Part shown: positions 50,786 through 58,574 of the stretch, one piece after another | Layout: each line of letters begins with the position of its first letter | How positions within the stretch are numbered: position 1 is the stretch's first letter | Origin: DASUAO01 sp035763745 | Lineage (GTDB): Bacteria > Actinomycetota > Acidimicrobiia > IMCC26256 > PALSA-555 | DNA length: 64,000 nt | Direction of reading: 5' to 3' | Assembly (NCBI GenBank): GCA_035763745.1 | Contig: DASUAO010000030.1 | Span: 1-64,000 of the forward strand | The notes under the pieces: model-generated | What the model was told of the DNA's origin: nothing | The model's database searches: none | The model's input: only the letters and a program-made list of their open reading frames with translations | Position numbers and translations under genes: made by a program

Positions 50786-51385
50786 GTGGTGAGCGACCAG
50801 GAGTTCCGAGAGGCCAGCGACGCCCAGCTCGTCGTCGCGGTCGGGCGCTTCCACCAGGGTGCGCTGGCGGAGGCCTACCGGCGCCATGGCGGTGCTGCCT
50901 TCGGGCTCGCGCTGCGCATCACGAACGACCGGGCCCTCGGCGAGGAGGTCGTGCAGGAGGTCTTCCTCCGGTTGTGGAACGACCCGGAGAAGTTCGACCC
51001 CGCCCGCGGCACGCTGCGCGCCTACCTGCTCGCACACACCCATGGACGCTCGGTGGACCTCGTCCGGTCCGAGTCGTCGCGTCGGCTCCGAGAAGAGCGG
51101 GGGGCCCGCAGGGACCGGGGGGTCGACTACGACCTCGAACGCGAGGTGTGGGACCTCGCCCTCGCGGAGCACCTGCGCGACGCCCTCCGCACGTTGAGCG
51201 ACGACGAGCGCTCCGCGATCGAGCTCGCCTACTTCGGCGGGCACACCTACCGCGAGGTCGCCACGCTCCTCGGGCAGCCGGAGGGAACGGTCAAGAGCAG
51301 GATCCGCTCGGGGCTCGGGCGCCTGCGCTCGACCCTCGTCGCGACCGGTGCCGTCGGATCGGGGGAGCCGTGGCTCGAGAGCTGA
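50786..51385 (+). CDS. ECF-type sigma factor (SigK-like)
   Basis: This 199-residue group IV sigma factor has region 2 (about residues 25-95: AEAYRRHGGAAFGLALRITNDRALGEEVVQEVFLRLW) binding the -10 element and region 4 (about 130-185: LRTLSDDERSAIELAYFGGHTYREVATLLGQPEGTVKSRIRSGLGRLR) binding the -35 element. The GTG start (50786, or 50789 one codon on) follows GAGGAG at 50771-50776. The next gene encodes its likely anti-sigma factor with a 16-base overlap. It is divergent from the acyl-CoA dehydrogenase. Confidence 0.93.
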   Translation: MVSDQEFREASDAQLVVAVGRFHQGALAEAYRRHGGAAFGLALRITNDRALGEEVVQEVFLRLWNDPEKFDPARGTLRAYLLAHTHGRSVDLVRSESSRRLREERGARRDRGVDYDLEREVWDLALAEHLRDALRTLSDDERSAIELAYFGGHTYREVATLLGQPEGTVKSRIRSGLGRLRSTLVATGAVGSGEPWLES

Positions 51386-52161
51386 CCCCCGACGAGCTCG
51401 GGCAGCTGCTCGGCGCGTACGCACTCGATGCGCTCGCCGAAGACGACGAGCGCGCGCAGGTCGAGTCGCATCTCGGACGGGAGGTGTCGGCACGCGTCGA
51501 GGTCGCCGAGCTGCGTGAGGTCGCCGCACTCCTCGCCGCGGTCGGATCCCCTCCGCCTCCGGACGGGCTCTGGGAGCGGATCGAAGCCGCGCTCGAGGCC
51601 GAGCCCCCGCGCCTGGTGCTCCCCCTCGACGCGGCGCGCGAACGGCGCGCGCGCCGCGGCATCGGGATCCGCGTCGCGGCCGGGATCGCCGCGGCGAGCG
51701 CGGTGGCAGCTGCGGCAGCCGCGTTCGTCGTCACTGACGAGATGGCCCAGCAGGAGGATCGCCTGGCCGTCGTCGAGGCGCAGATGGGGGTCGAAGGGAC
51801 CCGCCGCGCCGCGCTCGCCGCGATGGCCAGCCCGCAGGCGCGGGTGGCACACCTCGAGCCGGCTGATCCCGCGGCACCGCGCGCCGCGAGCGCGACCGTG
51901 GTCACGATGCCGGGCGGCGACGCGTACCTGATGGCGGAGGCGCTTCCGGACCTCGCCCGGGGTCGCACGTACCAGCTGTGGGCGATGACGGGCGACCACG
52001 ACCACCCGACGCTCCTCTCGAGCGCGATCCTCGGGCGCCGCGTCGACGTCGTCTCGTTCCACGCGCCCGACGGCAGCCTGGGCTTCCTCATCACCGACGA
52101 GCCGGCGCCCGGGGTCACCACGTCGGTGCGCCCGACCCTGCTGTCCGGCGAGTTCGCCTGA
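51370..52161 (+). CDS. RskA-type anti-sigma factor
   Basis: This 263-residue protein has a cytoplasmic N-terminal sigma-binding helical region (LGQLLGAYALDALAEDDERAQVESHLGRE), one transmembrane helix (about residues 98-120, Ala-rich) and an extracellular RskA C-terminal domain (VTMPGGDAYLMAEALPDLARGRTYQLWAMTGD). The zinc-anti-sigma HxxxCxxC cysteines are absent. It should hold the upstream sigma factor inactive at the membrane until the extracellular domain is cleaved or a signal arrives. The GTG start at 51370 follows GGGGGAG and overlaps the sigma gene. Confidence 0.85.
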   Translation: MARELTPDELGQLLGAYALDALAEDDERAQVESHLGREVSARVEVAELREVAALLAAVGSPPPPDGLWERIEAALEAEPPRLVLPLDAARERRARRGIGIRVAAGIAAASAVAAAAAAFVVTDEMAQQEDRLAVVEAQMGVEGTRRAALAAMASPQARVAHLEPADPAAPRAASATVVTMPGGDAYLMAEALPDLARGRTYQLWAMTGDHDHPTLLSSAILGRRVDVVSFHAPDGSLGFLITDEPAPGVTTSVRPTLLSGEFA

Positions 52162-52238
52162 CGCCCCGTCGCACCGAGGTCGGCGCCGCCGAGGTCTGAC
52201 CCTCGGCGGTCAGGACGGGGTCGTGCGACCATGGGCGG

Positions 52239-53459
52239 GTGAGCCTCGGCGTCTACGTCCACATCCCGTTCTGCGCGACCCGTTGTGACTACTGCGACTT
52301 CGCGACGTGGACCGATCGCGGTGCGCTGATCGACGACTACGTGGAGGCGTGTCGCGCCGACGTGGTCGGATGGCGCGACCGCGGGGTCCTCGACGCAGCC
52401 ACGTCGGTGTTCTTCGGTGGCGGCACGCCGTCGTTGCTCCCCGCCGACCGTCTGCTGGCGATCCTCGCCGAGATCCCCCTCGCCGCGGGAGCAGAGGTGA
52501 CCGTCGAGTGCAACCCGGACTCCGCCGAAGTCGCGAAGCTCGCGGCCTACCGGGAGGGCGGCGTCACGCGCTTGTCGTTCGGCGTCCAGTCGATGCAGCC
52601 CCATGTCCTCGCGGCGCTGAGTCGCACGCACGACCCAGAGAACGTCGCCCGCGCGGTGCGCGCGACGCGGTCGGCCGGGTTCGAGACCTTCAACGTGGAC
52701 CTGATCTACGGGACGCCGGGGGAGTCCGTCGCCGAGTGGGGCGACACCCTCGACCGCGCGCTGGACCTCGAGCCGCCCCACGTCAGTGCGTACGCGCTCA
52801 CGATCGAGCCGGGCACGGCACTCGGCCGGCGGGTCGCCTCGGGTGCGCCGGCCCCCGACGACGACGACCAGGCCGAGAAGTACGAGATGGCCGACGAGCG
52901 CCTGGGACGGGCCGGACTCGACTGGTACGAGGTGTCGAACTGGGCCCGGCCCGGCCACGAGTGCCGCCACAACCTCCTCCACTGGTCCTGTGGCGACTAC
53001 CTCCCGATCGGGTGCGCCGCCCATGGGCACCGCGACGGAAGGCGCTGGTGGAACGTGCGGACCCCGGACCGGTATCTGGCGCTCGTCGCCGCCGGCGACG
53101 ATCCTGCAGGAGGGTCGGAGAACCTCGATGAGCACCAACGCTGCGAAGAGAAGCTCGCACTCGCGCTCCGGACTGCGGCCGGGGTGGAGCTTCCGGACGA
53201 CGACACCGCGTTCCCGGGGTCCGACCCGGCCCTCCTCCGCAGCGAGTGCGAGCTGCTCGTCGACGCCGGACTCCTCGAGGCGGACCGGCGACGGATCGTG
53301 CTGACCCGCCGGGGTCGCCTGCTCGCGACCGAGGTCACGGCCCGGCTGCTCCTGGCCCTGGGGGGATCCGGCGCAGTGGGTCCCGAGGTCCCGATCGGGC
53401 CCCCGCCGGCGTCGCCGCCACCGGTCTGGCACTCGGTACCATTGAGTGCCAGACCGTGA
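52239..53459 (+). CDS. hemW: HemW, radical SAM coproporphyrinogen III oxidase-like protein
   Basis: This 406-residue radical SAM protein has the cluster motif C12-x3-C16-x2-C19 in HIPFCATRCDYCDF, the glycine-rich GGGTPSLLP, the SAM-binding block ECNPDSAEV, and the C-terminal HemW domain. HemW is a heme-binding protein that probably delivers heme rather than oxidising coproporphyrinogen; many are misnamed HemN. It also carries the CIRCE operator of the next gene in its last codons (53423-53455). The GTG start is 52239; a GACCAT ends 6 bases in front. Confidence 0.92.
   Translation: MSLGVYVHIPFCATRCDYCDFATWTDRGALIDDYVEACRADVVGWRDRGVLDAATSVFFGGGTPSLLPADRLLAILAEIPLAAGAEVTVECNPDSAEVAKLAAYREGGVTRLSFGVQSMQPHVLAALSRTHDPENVARAVRATRSAGFETFNVDLIYGTPGESVAEWGDTLDRALDLEPPHVSAYALTIEPGTALGRRVASGAPAPDDDDQAEKYEMADERLGRAGLDWYEVSNWARPGHECRHNLLHWSCGDYLPIGCAAHGHRDGRRWWNVRTPDRYLALVAAGDDPAGGSENLDEHQRCEEKLALALRTAAGVELPDDDTAFPGSDPALLRSECELLVDAGLLEADRRRIVLTRRGRLLATEVTARLLLALGGSGAVGPEVPIGPPPASPPPVWHSVPLSARP
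53423..53455 (+). promoter_or_regulatory. CIRCE operator (HrcA-binding) with embedded -10 element
   Basis: Perfect 12-base arms (GGTCTGGCACTC and GAGTGCCAGACC) flank a 9-base spacer. The GCACTC-N9-GAGTGC core matches the CIRCE consensus (TTAGCACTC-N9-GAGTGCTAA), with TGG/CCA in place of TTA/TAA. The spacer contains TACCAT (53436-53441), a -10-like hexamer, so repressor binding would cover the hrcA promoter. It lies within the end of the hemW coding region. Confidence 0.85.
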
Positions 53460-53508
53460 CCGTGCACCGCCGCGGGGCGTCCGCCCCCGTGGGAGAGGAT
53501 CCAGTCCG

Positions 53509-54531
53509 TTGACCGAGCCCCCGGACCTCGACGAGCGCAAGGCCGCCATCCTCCGAGCCGTCGTCGAGGAGTACGTCGAGTCGGCCCAGCCCGTCGGGTC
53601 CCAGGCGATCGCGGAGTCGAGCGGGCTCGGGGTCTCCAGCGCCACCGTCCGCAACGAGATGACCATCCTCGAGCGCGACGGCTACCTCGTCCAGCCGCAC
53701 ACCTCTGCCGGCCGGGTCCCCACCGACCGCGGCTACCGCTTCTTCGTCGACCACTACACGGCGTCCGGAGCGCTCCCGGCATCACAGCGGCGCGTCGTCT
53801 CGGACTTCTTCGCGTCGGCGCACCGGGCGCTCGAGGACCTCCTGCACGAGACCAGCGTCCTCCTCTCGCGCGTGAGCCATCACGCCGCCGTGGTGGTCGG
53901 GCCTCAGCCCGACACCGCCCGCGTGCGGAGCGTGCAGCTCGTGGCCCTGCAATCCCGAGTGGTCCTCGCGGTCGTCGTCCTGTCGAACGGCGCGGTCGAG
54001 AAGCAGGTGCTCACGCTCGACGTCGACATCGACGACGCGCGCGTCGGCGCCGCGACCGCCGCGCTGGACACCCAGCTGCGCAACTGCCCGTGGGGTGAGC
54101 TTCCCGATCTCCTCGCGACCGGCGATCCCGACGTCGACGCACTGGTGCAGTCGGCCCGCGACGCGCTCACGAACCGTCCCGCCGACGAGCCGCCGGAGTC
54201 CGTCTTCGTCGGCGGCACGAGCCTGCTGGCAGCCGAGCAGTCGGCGTTCTCGAAGCGCGAGCGCGCCGCACGGCTCCTCGAGATGCTCGAGCACCAGGTC
54301 GTGGTGGTCTCGATGGTCCGCGAGCTGCTCGACCGGGGCATCACCGTGAGCATCGGCTCCGAGAACAGCATCGCCGACCTCCGCGACTGCTCGATCGTGC
54401 TCGCCCCGTACGAGGTCGAGGGTGCGCAGGCGGGGATCGTCGGCGTGCTGGGCCCGACCCGCATGGACTACCGGCACGCGCTCTCCGCGGTGTCGGTCGT
54501 CTCCGACCAGCTCGGTCGCCACCTCTCGTGA
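53509..54531 (+). CDS. hrcA: heat-inducible transcription repressor HrcA
   Basis: This is a 340-residue repressor of class I heat-shock genes that binds CIRCE and is kept active by GroEL. The N-terminal winged helix (LDERKAAILRAVVEEYVESAQPVGSQAIAES, then SSATVRNEMTILERDGYLVQPHTSAGRVPTDRGYRFFVD) is nearly canonical, with dimerisation and GAF-like domains behind. The TTG start at 53509 follows GGGAGAGGA at 53491-53499; the frame is open further upstream. It is coupled to dnaJ, and a CIRCE lies just upstream, so it is autoregulated. Confidence 0.95.
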   Translation: MTEPPDLDERKAAILRAVVEEYVESAQPVGSQAIAESSGLGVSSATVRNEMTILERDGYLVQPHTSAGRVPTDRGYRFFVDHYTASGALPASQRRVVSDFFASAHRALEDLLHETSVLLSRVSHHAAVVVGPQPDTARVRSVQLVALQSRVVLAVVVLSNGAVEKQVLTLDVDIDDARVGAATAALDTQLRNCPWGELPDLLATGDPDVDALVQSARDALTNRPADEPPESVFVGGTSLLAAEQSAFSKRERAARLLEMLEHQVVVVSMVRELLDRGITVSIGSENSIADLRDCSIVLAPYEVEGAQAGIVGVLGPTRMDYRHALSAVSVVSDQLGRHLS

Positions 54532-55646
54532 GTCGCGACTACTACGAGGTCCTCGGCGTCGACCGGAACGCGACGGATGCGGAGATCAAGCGCGCGTTCC
54601 GCGACGCCGCGCGCCGGTCGCATCCGGATGGCAACCCCGACGATCCTTCCGCCGAGGAGCGCTTCAAGGAGATCAGCGTCGCGTACGAGACCCTGTCGGA
54701 TCCCGAGCGTCGCCGTCGCTACGACTTGTTCGGGGAGACGGGCCGGCGCGGCGGTGGTCAGGGCACCGGTGGCGATGCGTTCGGCTTCGGCGACATCTTC
54801 GAGTCGTTCTTCGGCGGGGGTGGTGGCGATCCCTTCGGCCGTCGAGGGCCGGCCGGTCCGACGCGTGGAGCCGATCTCGAGGTGGTGGTCGAGCTCACGC
54901 TGCACCAGGCGGCGTTCGGCGACACGATCCCGATCGAAGTGCGGCTCCCGGTCGGCTGTGCGGCGTGCGAGGGATCGGGATGCGAACCGGGGACGCACCC
55001 GAGCACCTGTGAGGCGTGTGGCGGCAGCGGGGAGGTCCGCCAGGTCCGCCGATCGATCCTCGGGCAGATGATGACGTCCTCGCCCTGCGCGGTGTGCGAA
55101 GGGACCGGGCGCCAGATCCTCTCGCCGTGCTCCACCTGTCGTGGCGACGGTCGGGTGCAGGACGAGCGGACCATCGAGATCGAGGTTCCGGCCGGCGTCG
55201 ACGACGGCCAGCGACTCCGACTCACCGGTCGCGGCGCGGCGGCACCCCGCGGCGGACCGTCGGGCGATCTGTACGTCAGCCTGCGGGTCGCGTCCCACCC
55301 TGACTTCGAGCGTCGCGGCGACGACCTGCACGCGCCGTTGCATCTCTCCGCGGCACAGGCCGCGCTCGGAACGGTCGTCGAGGTGCCGACGCTCGAAGGC
55401 ACCGAAGAGCTCGTCGTCCCACCCGGTACGCAGCCGGGGCAGGTCTTCCGGGTCAAGGGCGCCGGAGTCCCCTCGCTGCGCGGCCGGGGTCGGGGCCATC
55501 TGCTCGTACACGCCGACGTCGAGGTGCCCAGTCGGATGGGCGAGGAAGAAGCCGCCCTCTGGCACCAGATCGCCGAGCTCCGCGGCGACAGCGTCTCGCC
55601 GCCCGAGAAGGGCGTCCTGTCGCGCCTCCGGTCCGCGCTGAAGTAG
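54528..55646 (+). CDS. dnaJ: chaperone protein DnaJ
   Basis: This is a 372-residue type I J-protein. The J domain (residues 1-70) has HPD at 32-34; a Gly/Phe-rich linker follows; four zinc repeats are present (CAACEGSG, CEACGGSG, CAVCEGTG, CSTCRGDG), then the two beta-barrel substrate domains. It stimulates DnaK ATPase. Its GTG start overlaps the hrcA stop, so it shares the CIRCE control. In actinobacteria this hrcA-linked copy is usually the DnaJ2 paralogue; dnaK is not in the window. Confidence 0.95.
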   Translation: MSRDYYEVLGVDRNATDAEIKRAFRDAARRSHPDGNPDDPSAEERFKEISVAYETLSDPERRRRYDLFGETGRRGGGQGTGGDAFGFGDIFESFFGGGGGDPFGRRGPAGPTRGADLEVVVELTLHQAAFGDTIPIEVRLPVGCAACEGSGCEPGTHPSTCEACGGSGEVRQVRRSILGQMMTSSPCAVCEGTGRQILSPCSTCRGDGRVQDERTIEIEVPAGVDDGQRLRLTGRGAAAPRGGPSGDLYVSLRVASHPDFERRGDDLHAPLHLSAAQAALGTVVEVPTLEGTEELVVPPGTQPGQVFRVKGAGVPSLRGRGRGHLLVHADVEVPSRMGEEEAALWHQIAELRGDSVSPPEKGVLSRLRSALK

Positions 55647-55652
55647 CGCGCC

Positions 55653-56426
55653 GTGGACGGCGGACCGGCGACCTCCGGCGCGGTCGCGCACATCGTGACC
55701 AACCTGCTCCGCGACGAGATCCGGGTCGACGGACAGGACGGACATCACCTCGCGCGCGTGCGTCGACTCCGACCCGGTGCGCGCGCGACGGCGACCGACG
55801 GCGCGGGGAAGTGGCGCGAATACGAGGTCACGACCGTCGCCGGTTCAGGCCTCGAGCTCCACGCGACGGGGCCCGTCCACACGACCGCGCGGGACCAGCC
55901 CCAGATCACGGTGGCGTTCGCGCTCACCAAGGGATCGAAGCCCGAGGTCGCGGTGCGCCAGCTCACGGAGCTGGGCGTCGACCGAATCGTCCCGGTGGTC
56001 GCGGCCCGTTCGATCGCGCGACCGGTCGGGGCGCGCGCAGAGTCGTTCACCCGCCGGATGCGGCGGGTTGCCCGCGAGGCGACGATGCAGTCCCGGCGGG
56101 CCCGGCTGCCCTTCGTGGGGGGTCCGGTGCCGCTCCTGGACCTCGCCGGGCGGGCAGGGCTCGTGGTCGCCGAGCTGGGGGCTCCGACGGCCGATCGGCT
56201 CGCCGACCCCGGACCCGAGGGCTGGACCCTGCTGGTGGGCCCCGAAGGGGGCTTCGACCCCGAGGAGCGGGACGCCCTCGGCCCCGTGGGCCGGCTGGGG
56301 CTCGGGGCCCACGTATTGCGGGCCGAGACGGCGGCCGTCGCCGGGGCGGCGGTGCTGGTGGCGCTGCGTCAGTCCCGGGGTGGCGAGAATGATGGCCACG
56401 GAGCGTGGGATCGCTCCGGCGAATGA
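55653..56426 (+). CDS. rsmE: 16S rRNA m3U1498 methyltransferase RsmE
   Basis: This 257-residue SPOUT methyltransferase methylates U1498 of 16S rRNA. An N-terminal PUA-like region (HIVTNLLRDEIRVDGQDGHHLARVRRLRPG) is followed by a knotted C-terminal domain with LTKGSKPEVAVRQLTELGVDRIVPV, LLVGPEGGFDPEERDAL and LGAHVLRAETAAV. It follows dnaJ by 6 bases, the usual dnaJ-rsmE order. The GTG start is 55653. Confidence 0.94.
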   Translation: MDGGPATSGAVAHIVTNLLRDEIRVDGQDGHHLARVRRLRPGARATATDGAGKWREYEVTTVAGSGLELHATGPVHTTARDQPQITVAFALTKGSKPEVAVRQLTELGVDRIVPVVAARSIARPVGARAESFTRRMRRVAREATMQSRRARLPFVGGPVPLLDLAGRAGLVVAELGAPTADRLADPGPEGWTLLVGPEGGFDPEERDALGPVGRLGLGAHVLRAETAAVAGAAVLVALRQSRGGENDGHGAWDRSGE

Positions 56427-56464
56427 TGCTACGGTGAGCGCGTTCGTCGGCTGGGAGAGGTTCC

Positions 56465-56956
56465 TTGAGCGCTGTTGCTGCGGCTGAGATCGGGGAGCGC
56501 CTGCGCGCGATCAGACGCCAGCAGGGCTTGTCCCTGCACGACGTCGAAGCACGGTCGAAGAAGGAATTCAAGGCGTCCGTCCTCGGTGCGTACGAACGCG
56601 GCGAGCGCGCGCTCTCCGTGGGGAGGTTGCTGCGCCTCGCCGAGCTGTACGACGTCCCTGCCGACCAGCTCCTGCCGCGTGAGGGTCCCGTCGACATCGA
56701 CCTCACGAAGCGACCGGCGGACGATCCGGTGCCGGGGTTCACGATCGATCTCGTGCGCCTGAACCAGCTCGATGATGCCGACGCCCAGGTGCTCTCGCGC
56801 TATGCGGCGACGATCCAGCTCCAGCGCCAGGACTTCAACGGCCGCATGCTCACGATCCGCTCCGACGACGTGCGCGTCCTCGCCGCCGCCCTCGGGCGCA
56901 AGCCAGCCGACCTCGCGGTTCGCCTCGACGAGCTCGGTCTCCGAGTCGCCATGTGA
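56465..56956 (+). CDS. BldD-like XRE-family regulator with cyclic-di-GMP signature
   Basis: This 163-residue protein matches BldD of Streptomyces along most of its length. The N-terminal helix-turn-helix domain reads LRAIRRQQGLSLHDVEARSKKEFKASVLGAYERGERAL (about residues 13-50). The C-terminal domain has RYAATIQLQRQDFNGRMLTIRSDD. The BldD cyclic-di-GMP signature RxD-x8-RxxD is intact at R121-x-D123 and R132-x-x-D135. The TTG start at 56465 has GGGAGAGG five bases before it. It lies between rsmE and phoH, and its stop overlaps the phoH start. No sporulation genes are in the window. Confidence 0.85.
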   Translation: MSAVAAAEIGERLRAIRRQQGLSLHDVEARSKKEFKASVLGAYERGERALSVGRLLRLAELYDVPADQLLPREGPVDIDLTKRPADDPVPGFTIDLVRLNQLDDADAQVLSRYAATIQLQRQDFNGRMLTIRSDDVRVLAAALGRKPADLAVRLDELGLRVAM

Positions 56957-57954
56957 GCGATCCCGGCTACGCTGCGGACGACGTGTCCGCACCGTCGCCG
57001 ACCCAGCTGAAAGTGCTCGTCCCGGGCAACCACCTGATGGTGGAGCTGCTCGGGCATCGCGATCAGCTGCTGAAGATCGTCGAGTCCTCGTTCCCCGTGT
57101 CGATCCATGTGCGCGGCAACGAGATCACCATCGATGGCGGCGCCGACGACGTGCAGCGGGTCGGTCGGCTCTTCGAGGAGCTCGTGGTGCTCCTCGACGC
57201 CGGACACCCGCTCGACGCCGAAGGCCTGGGACGATCGATCGACATGTTGAACGCCGACGAGCTCCCCTCGGTCGTGCTCGGTACCGAGGTCTTGCGCGGC
57301 CGGAAGCCCGTGCGACCCAAGACCGCGGGGCAGAAGCACTACATCGACGCGGTCCGTGACCACACGGTGACGTTCGCGATCGGGCCCGCTGGGACGGGCA
57401 AGAGCTACCTCGCAGTCGCGTTGGCGGTGCAGGCGTTGCAGGCGAAGGAGATCAACCGGATCATCCTCACCCGCCCCGCGGTCGAGGCCGGCGAACGGCT
57501 CGGGTTCCTTCCCGGGGACATGCTCGCGAAGGTCGACCCGTACCTCCGACCGCTCTACGACGCGCTGTACGACATGCTCGACACCGAGGTGGTGGCCCGG
57601 CTCATGGAGCGCGGCACCATCGAAGTCGCGCCGCTCGCGTTCATGCGCGGCCGAACGCTCAACGACTCGTTCATCATCCTCGACGAGGCGCAGAACACGA
57701 CGCCCGAGCAGATGAAGATGTTCCTCACGCGCCTCGGGTTCGGTTCCAAAGTGGTGGTGACCGGCGACGTCACCCAGATCGATCTCCCCGAGGGGCGCGG
57801 ACGCTCGGGCCTGCTCGCGGTGCGAGAGATCCTCGACGACGTCGATGGTCTGGCGTTCGTCGAGCTGGGGCGCAGCGACGTCGTTCGGCACAAGATCGTC
57901 CAGGACATCGTGCACGCGTACGAACGGGCCGACGAGAGAAGCGCGCGACCGTGA
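56953..57954 (+). CDS. PhoH-family ATPase (PhoL type)
   Basis: This 333-residue protein combines an N-terminal KH-like region (about residues 15-85) with a PhoH ATPase domain: Walker A GPAGTGKS near 137, TRPAVEAGERLGFLPGD, and Walker B FIILDEAQNTTPEQMKMFLTRLGFGSK. The product is a predicted RNA-associated ATPase, in many bacteria acting with YbeY, whose gene overlaps by four bases. The GTG start at 56953 overlaps the BldD-like stop (ATGTGA). Confidence 0.93.
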   Translation: MSDPGYAADDVSAPSPTQLKVLVPGNHLMVELLGHRDQLLKIVESSFPVSIHVRGNEITIDGGADDVQRVGRLFEELVVLLDAGHPLDAEGLGRSIDMLNADELPSVVLGTEVLRGRKPVRPKTAGQKHYIDAVRDHTVTFAIGPAGTGKSYLAVALAVQALQAKEINRIILTRPAVEAGERLGFLPGDMLAKVDPYLRPLYDALYDMLDTEVVARLMERGTIEVAPLAFMRGRTLNDSFIILDEAQNTTPEQMKMFLTRLGFGSKVVVTGDVTQIDLPEGRGRSGLLAVREILDDVDGLAFVELGRSDVVRHKIVQDIVHAYERADERSARP

Positions 57955-58574
57955 CCATCCCAGGCCCCATCACGCGGACGACGACCATGCGGGTGTTCGG
58001 TTCGGACGAGCAGGACGTCGTCGACGTCGACGTCCTGCGCTGGCTGCGGCTCGCGCAGCTCGTGCTCCACGAGGAGCGCGTCCCCCCCGAGGCCGAGGTC
58101 TCGATCGTGTTCATCGACCGCGACACCATCGCCGACCTCAACCATCGCTTCCTCGACGGCGACGGTCCGACCGATGTGCTCGCCTTCCCGCTCGGCGACG
58201 ACCTCTCGACCGCGGGTCGCTCGCCCGATGCGGGCGGTCGTGGCCCGGGCACCCCGGCGAGCCCCGACGAGCTGCCCCTCGTCCTCGGTGACGTGGTGGT
58301 GTGCCCCGAGGTGGCTCGGGACCAGGCGCGCGACGCGGGGCGCGGCTTGGACGACGAGCTGGCGCTCCTGGTCGTCCACGGGATCCTCCACCTCCTCGAG
58401 TACGACCACCACGATCCGGACGAGACTGTGGTCATGCGGAGACGAGAGCAGGAGCTGCTGGAACGGTTCCGGCGCGCGGAGACCGGGGACTCCGGCGCCT
58501 CGGACGCCGTGCCGGCGAAGCCCGGTCAGGGTGTCCCGGGCCAGACGGAAGGCGCGGTCGATGGCTACGAGTGA
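57951..58574 (+). CDS. ybeY: endoribonuclease YbeY
   Basis: This 207-residue metalloprotein of the YbeY family acts in 16S rRNA 3' maturation and ribosome quality control. The zinc-binding motif HGILHLLEYDHH is near residue 143, and VSIVFIDRDTIADLNHRFLDGDGPTDVLAFPL is typical. It is longer than many homologues (about 150-170) because of a linker around residues 80-105 and a tail after the zinc motif. It lies in phoH-ybeY-CNNM-era order; its last 14 bases overlap the next gene. Confidence 0.93.
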   Translation: MTIPGPITRTTTMRVFGSDEQDVVDVDVLRWLRLAQLVLHEERVPPEAEVSIVFIDRDTIADLNHRFLDGDGPTDVLAFPLGDDLSTAGRSPDAGGRGPGTPASPDELPLVLGDVVVCPEVARDQARDAGRGLDDELALLVVHGILHLLEYDHHDPDETVVMRRREQELLERFRRAETGDSGASDAVPAKPGQGVPGQTEGAVDGYE

